In this document: positions 14,136-27,900 of the stretch, one piece after another | Position numbering within the stretch: position 1 is the first letter of the stretch | Layout of the letters: every line of letters starts with the position of its first letter | Assembly: GCA_013398055.1 (NCBI GenBank) | Contig: VZRS01002444.1 | Span: forward strand, 310,001-374,000 | Direction of reading: 5' to 3' | Length of the DNA: 64,000 nucleotides | From: Ifrita kowaldi | Lineage: Eukaryota; Chordata; Aves; Passeriformes; Cinclosomatidae | Program-made: the position numbers and the translations under genes | Notes under the pieces: model-generated | The model's input: the letters and a program-made list of their open reading frames with translations, nothing else | Told to the model about the DNA's origin: nothing | Database searches by the model: none

Positions 14136-15005
14136 TTTTTTTTTTTTTTTGGGGTTTTTTTTTTTTTTTGGGGTTTTTTTTTTTTTTTGGGGTTTTTTTT
14201 TTTTTTTGGGGTTTTTTTTTTTTTTTGGGGTTTTTTTTTTTTTTTGGGGTTTTTTTTTTTTTTTGGGGTTTTTTTTTTTTTTTGGGGTTTTTTTTTTTTT
14301 TTGGGGTTTTTTTTTTTTTTTGGGGTTTTTTTTTTTTTTTGGGGTTTTTTTTTTTTTTTGGGGTTTTTTTTTTTTTTTGGGGTTTTTTTTTTTTTTTGGG
14401 GTTTTTTTTTTTTTTTGGGGTTTTTTTTTTTTTTTGGGGTTTTTTTTTTTTTTTGGGGTTTTTTTTTTTTTTTGGGGTTTTTTTTTTTTTTTGGGGTTTT
14501 TTTTTTTTTTTGGGGTTTTTTTTTTTTTTTGGGGTTTTTTTTTTTTTTTGGGGTTTTTTTTTTTTTTTGGGGTTTTTTTTTTTTTTTGGGGTTTTTTTTT
14601 TTTTTTGGGGTTTTTTTTTTTTTTTGGGGTTTTTTTTTTTTTTTGGGGTTTTTTTTTTTTTTTGGGGTTTTTTTTTTTTTTTGGGGTTTTTTTTTTTTTT
14701 TGGGGTTTTTTTTTTTTTTTGGGGTTTTTTTTTTTTTTTGGGGTTTTTTTTTTTTTTTGGGGTTTTTTTTTTTTTTTGGGGTTTTTTTTTTTTTTTGGGG
14801 TTTTTTTTTTTTTTTGGGGTTTTTTTTTTTTTTTGGGGTTTTTTTTTTTTTTTGGGGTTTTTTTTTTTTTTTGGGGTTTTTTTTTTTTTTTGGGGTTTTT
14901 TTTTTTTTTTGGGGTTTTTTTTTTTTTTTGGGGTTTTTTTTTTTTTTTGGGGTTTTTTTTTTTTTTTGGGGTTTTTTTTTTTTTTTGGGGTTTTTTTTTT
15001 TTTTT
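14136..15005. repeat. perfect 19-bp minisatellite, unit T15G4 (+ strand), about 46 copies
   Basis: From 14136 to 15005 the + strand is an exact repetition of 15 T followed by 4 G. The first GGGG starts at 14151 and the last at 14987, with a constant 19-base spacing, giving 45 G tracts. I saw no substitution or indel. The unit has no stop codon in any frame, so all six frames are open, but these frames encode only F/G/V/W/L or K/P/T/N/Q runs and are not genes. The array is bounded by ordinary intronic sequence on both sides. It could be a very recent expansion or a product of assembly. Confidence 0.95.
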
Positions 15006-15499
15006 GCAAATCTTATTTTTGATGCAAAGGCAGTTCTGTCGCCAGCCAGTCCAGCATGTGGAGACTCTCCCCCCTGCCATAAAACAATGAGCACATTCAG
15101 GCACAACTCGTGTTTTCAGTTATTAAAAAACGGAGCCGTCTGTCTCTGCCTGTGACTTTAATCTTTAGGCCTTTATTCCCTGTACCCCACCCCCTCTTTC
15201 TTTCCCCAACCTTTTGTTTGTGAAGTGCAGAGCTACAGGATATGTGGGCCTGGAGTTTCTGAATGTATTGTACATTCCCCTGGCAATTACAGATGTTTAT
15301 AACCCTGACTGATGTTATTTCAGTATTGTGGAGGGTGAAGAGAAAATTAAAGAATGCATTTTTCGTTGCCCCTAGCAATCTTCAATTTTATTTTGTTTTT
15401 GAGGACAGGGGAGAAGAAAAAAAATAAAAAGCAAAATGTAAACTTGTTAATTTAGGAAAAAAAAAAAAAAAAATTTTTTTACACATTCTCAAATGAACA
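15006..15499 (+). other. EEFSEC: intron 1 between minisatellite and gap
   Basis: Ordinary intronic sequence with no supported gene. It ends in an A17-T7 homopolymer pair just before the gap, a likely reason for the contig break. Confidence 0.6.
15439..15499. repeat. left copy of sequence repeated across the gap
   Basis: The 61 bases before the Ns are nearly the same as 15840-15900 after them. Both begin TAAAC, share TTTAGG followed by a long A run (17 A here, 16 A on the right), and then CACATTCTC. Differences are a few substitutions at the edge of the homopolymer and near the gap. This is best explained as two overlapping contig ends that were not merged. Confidence 0.8.
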
Positions 15500-15839
15500 N
15501 NNNNNNNNNNNNNNNNNNNNNNNNNNNNNNNNNNNNNNNNNNNNNNNNNNNNNNNNNNNNNNNNNNNNNNNNNNNNNNNNNNNNNNNNNNNNNNNNNNNN
15601 NNNNNNNNNNNNNNNNNNNNNNNNNNNNNNNNNNNNNNNNNNNNNNNNNNNNNNNNNNNNNNNNNNNNNNNNNNNNNNNNNNNNNNNNNNNNNNNNNNNN
15701 NNNNNNNNNNNNNNNNNNNNNNNNNNNNNNNNNNNNNNNNNNNNNNNNNNNNNNNNNNNNNNNNNNNNNNNNNNNNNNNNNNNNNNNNNNNNNNNNNNNN
15801 NNNNNNNNNNNNNNNNNNNNNNNNNNNNNNNNNNNNNNN
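15500..15839. other. assembly gap, 340 N
   Basis: An unbroken run of N. Because its two flanks repeat each other, the gap may be small, absent or wrongly sized. Confidence 0.98.
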
Positions 15840-15900
15840 TAAACTTTTTAATTTAGGAAAAAAAAAAAAAAAATCTTGTTTCACATTCTCAGATGAAGCA
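15840..15900. repeat. right copy of sequence repeated across the gap
   Basis: Partner of 15439-15499; see that entry for the comparison. Confidence 0.8.
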
Positions 15901-18900
15901 CATCTGAGACCTGTGCAGGAATCTTCCCATACTCTACCATAACTCTTCTATTAGGACACTGTGTTGCATGCAGTGTTGTAAAAAGCATAATAGGACTGGA
16001 TTTTAATACGAAACAAGCTCCTTAGTGCAGGGTGCAAGACCTTTGCTTACTTTATTTTGAAGACAGAGACAAGGTAGCTTAGGGCTTGTAATGATTTAAG
16101 AGCAGAATCACAAATTTTTTTCAACTTTGAATGGAATACTTTTTTTTGTAGAAGAATGATTTCGAATCTGATGAATTGGAGTTTTACTTTTGGACTTGGT
16201 GACAGAATTGTGTAAGAAAATTTATTTTTGTCAGTCTTGTAGAAATATGCTCTTGGTCTGTACAAGGTTTTAAATCAATTTATTACTGGTGGTGGTTGAG
16301 CTATCTAAAGCTGCAGGTGCACTATAAGATTAATGTCCTTGAATTGACAGAGCGGTGGAGAGAAGAGAATCCTGTAGCAAATCTCTGTGATCAAGGTGAT
16401 AATTTGTGTGTTTCTTGGGGATTCCAGTGCATTTCATGATTTTCAGAGTAGTTGTCCTAAAACATTGAATTTAAGTAGAGAAAAGTTTATTGGAGTCAAG
16501 AATTTCAAGGTGGTTCAGCAGTATCTCTCAGGTACAACTTTCATATCTATACTTGTTTTCAACTGCATGCAAACTGCTGTTTATAGGTTTTGGAAGTTTG
16601 GAGTTGCATATCTAAATGTACATTCAGGTCTGTCTACCTGTGTGATGGTCCTTATCTCCAATGACTGCTGCATGGAACTTTTCCTTAGACTGATCTTTCA
16701 AAGATATGGCAGAAGAGTGAACAAGAATTTACAGTGAGATATCCTTTGGCTAGGCAGGGCTTGAAGAAGTTAACACAAAGATAGCAAAAAAGTCTCTTTG
16801 TCATCTAATATTAAACTGATTAAAATATGCTTAAAGAAATTCTAACAGATGTTCCAAGATGTTTGTAATTCAGTAATTCTCCAAAGCACCCAGAGGGAGG
16901 CAATAGATGCACTGTAGTAACCGTTCTCCAGTCCTCTGGGAAGGAAGAAACCAACTAGTTGGTCATTAAACATAGCACATTCTTTTTATCCTGACATCAT
17001 CAAGTCCTGAAGTTGTGTATTGCTTGGGTAAGGATTTCTGAGATGTGCTGGTTCTCTTTGTGTTACAACATGGGGGCATGGATGTGATCGAATCCTAGAT
17101 ATGCTAATGGAAAGATACCATCTTGTCCAAATGTTAGAAGAACTTGAAAAGTTGAAGAGCTGAGTGTGAAATAGTGCTGATAGAGGATAGAATTTATAGA
17201 AACTTTGTAGTTACTATTCATGAGTTTGGTTTGCCCCCTCTCTGAGTCCAGTGCTGGGCCTGTATGTTATAGTTAGATTCAAATATGGACAGAAATATGA
17301 ACACATTGGTTAGGAAATGTTTCAGTTGGTCTGTTCCTGGAAATCAGAGTGTTACATTGTCTGAAAAGCTAATACAGGAGTTCACTTACTGAAATTCCTC
17401 ACTGCTTTGAAGGAAAATATGTGCACTGGTGGCTGTTTATGTGCTTGTCACCCTGAAACAATCTTGGAAAATAGATCAAGTTATTCCAGGAATTTTTGTA
17501 CTACTTTTTCCTTTCCAGGATAAACCTGGTTTTGTATGACTTATCATCTGTAATGTAGGCATACTGGTACAGGCTGCTGTTGGCTCTGGCCTGAGGATCC
17601 TGTATTACCAGGCAGGTAGCAGGAATTTCCATGGTTGTAGGTACTGCAGAGGCTTTCACTCAATATTTGTCTCCACACTCCAGTTAGTGGAGAAACCTCA
17701 GGTGCAGCATTCTTGAAGCTGGGAATAGTCTGTTTCTGTGTGGTGTGAACTGAGTAATGAGAGATGGAGCAGAAGGCTCCACATGTGTGGAAGTTGGTCA
17801 GAACTGGGGATGGGCTGATGTCCTCGTTGGTGCAGGTTCAGTGCCTTTGCGGTTCTTCCAGACTTTTGATTCTTTTTATACCACTAAGCCACTGTTTTCT
17901 CCTTCAGGTCTTGGAAATAGCTTCAAAGATAGTGTCTGTGATCTTTGAAAGATGCAAAGGACAGAATGGTCATACTTGGAGTTATACTTTTTGCAACATA
18001 TTTAACATTATCACATGCAAATATAATTACTTTTTTTTTCTTGAAACTTGGCAGGAGATCTTGTAGAGAGCAAACATAAAGCTGATATGGGTCAAGACTA
18101 TAAAAAGGGTATTTTTTTTCTTCTTGGTCCTCTGACCTGTTTGCTTTTCAGTGTTTATAGTAAAGACTTTATGGACCATCAGGGACCATTAATGGTCACT
18201 GTGTAAGGCCCAAGTGTAATGTTACCTTACATTTAACTCTTCAGAGCAGTGCAAAAACACACGTGGCATTGATACCAAAACAAAATACCTCTGAATAACA
18301 AGTCTGAAACTTGACCTAATCACTCATTAGGCTCCTAGGAAAGCTTACTAGGACCCTGAGCACACAATATCGTCTGAGGAGGTCAAAGCAGGGTTTTACA
18401 AGTATCCATTTTCCATTTTTTTTCTACTTTGCACCTTTTTTCCTGAAGCTTGAATGTCAAGTGTTGATTTATTACACAGCTTACTGTCACATTGTTTCAG
18501 AAATCTTGTTTTATGAACTAAAAAACTCCAGGCAGAAGTAGCAGGGCACTTCCTTGCAAATCTCTACGTTTGGGTTTGATATGAGTTGGTGGAATTACAG
18601 GTGCCATTTTTGTATGATATTTGGGAACCTAGAAACTTGACAGGACTGTTTATGGTTGAAATAATTTATAGCCTGAATTCCAAAATATGAAACTGAACTT
18701 TTTTCTGTTAGGTGTAATATAGGCAGATAGTACAAAAAACAAACAGACAAACAAAATCCCATCAAAAACCCCTGGACAAACCAGGTTTATAACTTAAATA
18801 GTAATAACCCAGTTGGTTTCTTTTGCTTTCAAGTGTATGAAATAACAGGTTTTTTTACTATATGCCTCAGATTGTACTCCAAGGCTGATGAGCTGTATAA

Positions 18901-21900
18901 TGACATTCAATCTAAAATGCTAAGCATCTGCACTGTAGTTTTCTGCAGTATCCTAAGCATTTAACTTCTCAGCTTTTACTGGTGTCTGTATTTGCATATA
19001 CATATATATGAATGACACTTTAAAAAGTTAATGTTTGCTAACTAATTCACAATTTATGCACTTTGGACTTCAAGCCAAGAAAGAAATTAATGCAGCTGAA
19101 ATACCACGGTGTTGTGTAATTCAGCAAACTCTACCTTTTTTTGTAGCAGTCATCTGTGTCTACTCAGAATGATTGTTGCTCTTCCAAGATATGTAGGCTT
19201 TCTTAAACTGTACCATAGTTAATGTTTTCAGCATTAAAATAAGTCAAGGTCTGTTTTGGACTCTGTCCAGCTTGTGCCCTGTCAATATAGAAATTCAGAT
19301 CTAGTAATAGGTAATATTACAGAAAAGGACTTTTGTACATATGGAAGAAGGATGACGTCTTCTCTCATGTGGTGCTTTACCTCCATTTTTACAAGTGCTA
19401 TGTATTACATGGCATTTCTTGTTACAAGGCAAGGGTTGTTTGCTTTGCTCTCCCCTCATTGTCTATAGGATTTTCATTTGGGGTGATTTTCTGGTTTTCA
19501 ACAGAAATATTTATTTAAAGAACAGGAATTTAAATGCCAGACCCTAGTAGTCACTCATCTGGTTTGCTACATTTTCTTTGGAAATAGTCAAAATGAATAT
19601 TTTGGAGGGACAAACAAGAAAGTGATGGAATAAAGTGTCCCTTTCTTTAAGTTTCATCTTAATATCCCTTACAGAGAATAAAATAATAAATGTTTTATTA
19701 AAAAATGAAGCTTCATCTAGCTGGACATAGCTTTAAAAATCTTAATGGTGTAAATATCACAGCTGTATTTTTATTTGTCTAAAGACAAATGGTATTTAGC
19801 AGCACTTAGTTTGAATTGTGCTACTTAAAATTATGTAATTGATTGTGCTCTTTTATTGGAGGTGTTTTATTTCCCATCTTTCACTCAACTTCATTTGCTT
19901 TTGTGATTGTGTGCTGTTAACATGGATTTTTTCTTTGTAAGTGAAGTTGTATGTGAAGGATCTGACTGCATTTGTCTTGTTTCCTTTTTTGAAGCTACTT
20001 TAAGATTCCTTCTCCAGAAAGTGACCAGATCAAAATGCAGTATTTTATTTCAATATTACATTGTGTGTAGGTAAAGTCTAATACTTCACCTTTTTTTGTT
20101 GCTTCTAAACTTAAAATAGTTTTGCATTGAACAACATATAATGACTGTATCTTTTCAGAATTTTCTGAAGTAATAGCACTAGTTTTGTGTATATACACAC
20201 GTACTTACGTTTCTTTCAGTTCTTCCTATCAATATGTGGACTGTTTATTCAGCTTTAAGTTTCTCTGTGGTTCCTCAGGCTGCTGTTCAATGAACCCTTT
20301 GGCCTGCAGCAGCGTTCTGTCCCAAGGAACAAGAGGTTTGCTTTGCTCTTTCCCTTTTTCTCTTTGCAGCTCTTGGCTGTTTGGTCCTGCTGCCTCCCTT
20401 GTGCCAGCTCTGGCTCTCCCTGCAGCACTGCAGCAGCTGGGTCACCTCGCCAGTCTCAAGGAGAGCTCTCTGCTGTGGCTGGGTTGAGCTGACTGGTCTG
20501 AGCTTCAACTTCGCCTTTCATCAGACCCTCCATGAACTGTGGGAGGCCTAAATAAACACAGTGTTGGGGAAGCAAAGCTAGGAGCAGGAACTTCCCAGGT
20601 CAAGGAGCTGCAGCCTCCATGACGAGGTGCTGGAGCCTTTTCACTGCTCTGCTTTACTGACAACTGCTTCTAGATCACTGCCTGTGTACAGGTAGTGATG
20701 GAGATCAGCACAATAACAAAGTAAAATGTGTCATTGCCCTGGCTTGAAACCACATGGGGAAAAATGCCTTTTTCCCTTGCATGTTTTGTCTTTACAACGG
20801 AAGCGAAGGATATTAGTTGTAGCCTTTCCTTGGCTGTAGAAGGATGTATCCTTAGCAGTGGCCATTACTTGTGCTGCTCCAGCTTATGCCCAGGCTGGCA
20901 GGAGGTGAGGTGTGCTTAGCTTGTGTTGGGGAGAGGGGAGGACAAGTGTAGGAAATTAATTTGTTACCTAAATTAAACAGGTTCACAGCAATCTGTCTTT
21001 AGTAGTGAATTTCTATTTGGAAGTCTTTGGAGGGAGGTTTCTCTATAGTTTTAGTTTTTTACGAAACTATGTGTACATTTAATGTGTGCTTAACCAGTGA
21101 ATTTAGTCAGATTGCAATAAGGGCATCCAGTATTTGTCTTGTTTAAGAATAATATCTCTTCCATAAGGTGTTCAGACATTTCTCAGGCTCGTGCTTTTGG
21201 CCTTCCTCTGAAGAGGCTGAAGACAACATGGGATTCCTTAAATGCTGTAAATCCTTGCAAAGGATCTCTTGATAACCTTCTTTCTTTCTGTGTTGTACGT
21301 TGTTTGAGAGCGTTTTCACTTTAAGTTTTGTTTGTGATTTTTTTTTTTCTCAATAACTCATCCATTTAATATAAGCTTAATCCTGTGTACAATATTGCAA
21401 TAGCTAGACCAGCGTATAATAAATTATTGGAAGATATTCCTTAGCCTTTCTTAGCATGACCTTCATAGAGGCTTTATCAGCTTTGTTCATGCTACTTCAG
21501 CATGGCTGATCAAGCTTATTGACATACTCTAATCATTACAGGCATTTCCTCCCTTTGAAGAACACAGACTTGTTTCTGTCATGTAGTTAGAACTTATTCA
21601 AACGAGATAGATCCTTGGATGACTTGACAAAGGATATGGTAGAGGCGTTTGTGCCTTTGTCCTCTTCAGAACAATATGGCACACTGTTTCTTCTGGCAGA
21701 TGAAGTGTAAAGTATATTCAAGGGGATTCTTGTATTGATGTCTTTTGCAAAAGAACTTTTTTTATTTCTTGCTAGCAGTTATCACCTACTACTTGTAGTT
21801 GAGTTGAACTCATGTTTACAAATAAATAACTGTAATTGATGGGTTATTTGACATACAAGAAATGGACTTCTTGCTATTATGCCCTTATGGTCATGCTTCT

Positions 21901-24900
21901 TTCACTTTCCAGCTCTCAGTTACAGACCAGCCATAGTGGCTGGTTTTCATCTGAAGGGAATTCATGCAATGACATAATGCTTCTAATTTTAAGCTTTATT
22001 GTGCACTCAGAAGTGTTGTGGGTTGCCAGTCTGATGCTTTCTATCAGAGATAGTACAACTGAACCTGAGTTTGAAGCTGCACAGCTCCCTGCTTGTGCTC
22101 TGAGCTGCTGGTGGCTGCTTCGGAAGTGATGGTGGGACGCTTGAACTCCATGAGTTCCTTTTCTTTTCAAAGTGTTTCCTAACAGGAGTTGTATTGGTTT
22201 TGATCCACGATTTGCATTGCTTTACAGAAGGTATCTTCATGTGTAATTCATGTTCCCCAGTTGAGTGCATGCCTCTCCCTGCCTCGCACCTCCTATTTCT
22301 GTTTAAGTTTTGGGAGATTCCATATCCTGTAAAACATCTTCCTTATTCATCACAGTGCCTCCTTTAAGGTAACTAGCAAAATCCTGTATCTTGTAACATC
22401 CCCTGTAACTGTATATGAAAACAGGGAATAATTTAGTTGTTTCTGAATAAAGTTTCTTAACAAAAAAAAAAAGGGAGGGGGCTGGGAAAGGGGAAGTTGG
22501 ATACTCACTGCATGATATAGACAGTATTTCCTGAGACAGGAGATACTAACCTCAAAGAATTTAAAATAAAACATTGATTTCATTTTTTTTCTTTTTTTTT
22601 TGAAAGTGGAATAGTGGAGGTAAAAATGGTAGAATAGTTGGTCTTTTTATCCCGTGTGCAGATGAAATTGATTAAACCTTAAAAACTCGCCTCAGTCCAC
22701 CCGGTTTATTAATTGAAGAATTTCCTCTTCCCCAGAATGGGAAGTGCACATTAAAACAGAGCTTTGCCCCTGAGAAGCAATGATACTTGAGAACGGTACA
22801 TTTTCTACAATCCTATTTTCTCTTCTGCACTAGAGGAAATCCTAACATGGTAAAAAGCATATTTAAAAAAAAAGAAAGTATGTTTAAGGAAGTCTTCTTT
22901 CATTTCCTTGTAGAGCATGAAATCAAATTATAGCCCATGGCCCACAATTATTTTATTTTTACATTTCAAATTCCATTTTCTGCTTCCTTTTGCTGCCTGT
23001 GAACAAGAGTTGCACTGTTTGTGCAAAGTCAGCTAAAAAGATTACCATAAACAGGACAGGACACAGTAGCTTAAAGAAGCCACCAGTTCAGAATCTCTGT
23101 CTGTGTTCCATGTTTGTGTGGCATACAAAACCTCCCCTTCGTTCACACAGGGATCTGATCCCTTCTTCTTCCCTCCACTCACCAGATTTTACCTTTTGAA
23201 GCCAAATCAGCTTTATATTGATGTATTATGGGGAATCTAATGCAATACTTTAGTTATGCTTGCCAAAATAATACAACTTAAAAATGCTGTCATATTCTTG
23301 ATCTACGTTTGGTAAAGACAAAACAACTGAGATTCTGCCTATTTATTGAAAATGCCTTTTGGGTGGGCTTTTCATTGAGGAATTGGTAGCTAATTTAGTG
23401 CTTGTAGATTACAACTGGATGGTTCTGAAAATGGGCTCAGTGCATGTATAATAAAACAGCAATACATTTTTGGAACTGATAAACTAATGCGTGAGGCTGA
23501 AGTGTTTGGGGGTTTGTTTGTTTTCCTAGATCTAATAATGTCCTCTTTTTCTAAATTAATGTTATATTTTGCTGTGGGGTCACAGCTCAGTCTGGGAGTT
23601 TGGGTATATAATTTGCAAACATGCAACGGGCTGCACAAATGGAAGGTGTTCTGAGTTCATGTAACGTGCAGAACCGCAGCAGCCTCTGTGGTTGGGGTTG
23701 AAGGAGGTTTGTTATTTGAGGTGTAATGTTCTGTTCCAGAATAAAGCATGGCAATTACAGTGCTCTACTGTTTTTGAAAATGCATCTGACGTGTTGGGTA
23801 CTCCCATGGTGTTTCCCTGTGAACACTGGTGTAAGAGCTGGTTTTTACTAATTGTGTGTGACACTAAACACGTTTATGAGGAGTGAATTAGATGGAGGGG
23901 ATGAAGGTCTGCAGCCTTGTTGCCTAGAACTCTGGATAGGCTTTTTTTCCCTGTTTCAGCAAAGGTTTGAAGATATATTATACTAAATAATGCAAATGTA
24001 GAGAATGCAGTGAATTTTCTCCTAAAGACTAAAAGTTCATCAATACATACTGTTAAAATGCATACTATTCTTCTTCAGTGTCCTCAGGCAGCAGCTGGTG
24101 AGCTCTTTCAGGATCCAAGAGTGAGAGCTAGCTAGTTGCAAGTGGTGTCATTTTGTTCTTCCTGTGAAGAAATTGAGCTGATGGCCACTTCAGGGAAGCT
24201 TGAGTTGCTGCCTTCTGCTCTTTGGAAATTTGTCATAACCTCTGACATCTGTGATTCAACTAATCTCCTGAAAAAAGAATAATAAATTACTTCCTTGATG
24301 ACTTTTCATAATCAGATACTCCTCAAAATTCAGGAGCAAGTGTGGGTTGTGTATTCAAAGCAGTGGCTGGAGTTTATCTTGTCTGTGAAGGTGTTTTTCT
24401 TATTTTCTGAGTTTTGTGTTCCCTGTCACTTTTGTGGTACAAATGAGTGCTGCTGCCTCCAGGTTTAGCTGGCACTTGCAGTCTCTGTGATGCTGTGCTG
24501 CTGGTCTTGTGTTTTTCCTGTGTCTGGCTGTCATCCAGAATCTCTCAGTTCATGTTTTATCTTTCTTGTTTGTTTTTCTTCACTCTGACTATCTACTTTT
24601 ATTTTTGCTGTGGTTTAGCTGCTTATCTTTGGAATATAATTCCCATCTTTCTCCACCCCCTTGTGTTTTCTGATGACAACTAGTTTATTTTATTTGCTTT
24701 TTACAGGGCTTCATCTGAGCTGTGTGTCATCACACAAAGGGTACTCCAATAATTGATCTTTCATTTTCAAGCAAAGTGAGAAATCACGTCAGGATTTATC
24801 TTTCTAAATGTTCTTGAACATGTCTTTCATAGACAAAGTGGCAAATAAAAGGTTACGCCCCTGTTTTCTCTGTAGTAGAAATAATTTGAGTATCTTAATT

Positions 24901-27900
24901 TAACTTTTTCATTGATTCTATGTTATCTGCTTCAGTGCAGATAAAATATTTTTGATTGCTGTGCTTCCTTGTATGCAGACCTGTCCTTTGCATGTGTCTC
25001 TGCTTTGTTCAAAGTAATTTCAAGCCATTTTCTTGCTCTGAAGGCTTGAGGAATACTCAAATCATTCATAATCTCTTCCTATCACTGTCCTTAACTGTGT
25101 AGGCCCATATTCTGTCTCCTTTTTTGAGTTCAGTTCTCTGTTCTTTCAGTTCTTCTGTTCCATTTTGCCCAAGAACCCATGGCTGCTGATAGTGCAAGTG
25201 TTAGTAATATTTTCACCTTGTTTTATTCTTGTTACTGTTTTTCGAGTCTCCACATAGTATTTCTCTAGTATTTTTATGCCCCAATTGAAAAATCTTTCCA
25301 AGGGAGATTGTATTCATGAGAATATTCCTGTAATCCATCTCACTTCACTGTTCTAGTTAAATCTTTCTCTGCTGTAGAAAATTATTCAGAAATATTTTTC
25401 CTTTTGTTGACTGAACTCTGATATGATAGTGAGCTGATTGTTTACTAGAGATTATTTAAGTAGTGAATATAAAGTTAAACATGTTCTGTGTGCTATTGCC
25501 ATTTATATGTTATGAGGTAAAATGTACTGGATGAGGTTCCATGGTAGATGGGGGAATGTTACAGTTTTGTCATCTTGGCACAAATAACCTGCCAACTTTC
25601 CTGATTTGAAATGTGACATTTATGAATCCTTGTACACTTCTCTAGATGATTTTGTTTTAGTATTGAATGAACTATTCTGCATGGATGATGGGCAATGAAG
25701 GAAATGGGTTCTAGAATAAAACAATGTAACACTGTGTAGGAGAAGATGGAGGATTGGGAAGAAGGTGAATTGTCAAAAATGGTTTATTAAACAGCTCAAA
25801 GAAGAAAGTTGAGGAACTAAATTTTAGCATTACTTTTTTGCCTTGTTGCTCGAGGGTCCTGTAAACCTGAGCACTCCTGCCTTGATGTGCACAAGCAGAC
25901 ACGTACAGAGCATTACAGAGCGTTACAGAACATCCTGATGCCTCGGGGAGAATGCAGTTCAAGTATTTCTGTCAGTGCTGTCGTGATCTTTGCCTTGGCT
26001 TCACGACTCCTTTGAAGGGCAGCAGCTTCCCACCCTGCTCGTGTGCCAGCTGTGCCTGCCGTGCCAGCTGTGCCTGCCATGCCTTCTGTCCCATCTTGTG
26101 CCATCTCTTAGGAGCTGTGGCCAGTCAGCATGTTGGGGCTTCAGAGGAGGCACAAGAATTGTGCCAACAGTGATTGTGAACTTGTGTGTGCTGCTGCTTC
26201 CTTGACTTGAAGTGTTTTTTGTCTGGAGTGTCATGGTGTGTCTTCTGGTGTTTCTGGAGTTTTTCCATGGACTGTACAGTTATTTTTCTTTGTTCATCTT
26301 CTCGTTGCTATGCAATGCCCTGAGGCAGACATTCTCGACCTTCTAGTAACTGGGTTGATGATTTTTATGGCTCTTTTAAAGTATTGCTAATAGATTCATA
26401 AATACAGCAATTGCAAGCATTTGCTTTATAACAAATACATTCAAAGCAGTTGATTTAGAGTTTCAAGGTAGAGTGGCCCCTTTTATTGAAACTACATATT
26501 ACAGTTCAGTGCAGATTTTGTGTTCTTTTGGAGGGAAAGATACCACACTGTATACAATGACTCTTATCAGCTGCCCTTTTCAAGGCCAGGTTTGGTTCTG
26601 GTTGCTTTGGCTTAGTTCTGGAGCATGAGGATTGCTGTGCTTTGGTAGTCACGGTAATGTTTGGTACGACTCAAGCTGCAGCATTGTTGTGTTACCAGAA
26701 TATCCTTTTTATAGTATTTGTAAAGAATTGGACTTGATGGTTTGGTTTTAATTATTTATTTCCATTCATGTTGAGGATGTCAGCTGGGTAGAATAGTGTA
26801 ATACAAAATATTTTAAGTTTATAGTTAAATTTAAAACAGCCCTGCTGTAAGTATTCATGAAAGTGGATCCATTCTGATTGTGAAGTGCTTTGTCCCACTC
26901 AAACTGTTTTCATGCCATTTATTTCCCTTGGTTTCTGACCTTTAGGTCTGCACTTGGGCGGTGTATAAAGTCTGAGCCTTTTGTACAGTCTTGATGATGT
27001 TTGTGTTGCAATTTAAGCAGGCTCTAAATCAATACAATTCCCAAAACAATAAAAATGGAAACTACTTTTGAAGATATAAAGCTCATCTTCAGTTTGTCAG
27101 GCAGAGATATTTGAGATGATTGGAGAAGATTCTGCAGGAGCACTGGAAATATCATAATTATCCAGCTAGTGCTCTGAAAGGCTTAACATTCATTATTGCA
27201 AGATGAAAGCTCTGGTAGGTTGAAATAGTCATTTGTAACCATAATTTTTTTTTTTCTTGTTGTAGTTCCCACCCGCTCATTCACCCATGCACTTCAACCT
27301 CGGAATGATTTCCTATCCTGAGTTCATGGGAATTAGGAACAAGGGTAGCTGCTGTCACAGCCATTGTAAAAGCCTTAAAAACAAAAGGCAAGGGAAAGGC
27401 TGGAGAGGGCGAAGGAGCAAGTAACAGTTGTATTGATTTCTTGTTCTTCTGATCTTAGGGCAATTATTAAAAGTACTTAAGTTAGAATGCTGGAATTTTA
27501 CATGATTTCTAGCTTTTATCATCTTTCAAAATGTGCTTTTTTTGGCATATGACTTTCTGGTAGTTCAGCTTTAACTTTTGTTTTTCTTTATGTTTAAATT
27601 TTCTCAACATTTTAGTCTGTTGCACTTTTCTATTTTGGTATTCAGAGTATTTCATTTACCTCAAATGAAACAAGAAAATTCTGAATGTAATTAATGGAAG
27701 GCCCAATGTTTATCAAATCTTCCTTGGAAAAATAATTTAAATCCATGAAATTCAGGTTGCTTCAATCAAAAGATTATGGGTTCATGACAACAATGCTTTG
27801 AAAAATAATCCATTAGCATGATAGGTAACTTCAGCCTAAAATGTAGGAGCTTTTCCATGAAGTGATCTAGGAATCAGATCTTTGTTCCTGTGCTTGAAAT

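Noticed and set aside
14077..15155. Six long open frames of 280-350 codons on both strands
   Set aside because: They are produced by the stop-free 19-bp repeat and encode only F/G/V/W/L or K/P/T/N/Q runs.
15489..15942. Open frames across 15489-15942
   Set aside because: They consist almost entirely of Ns.
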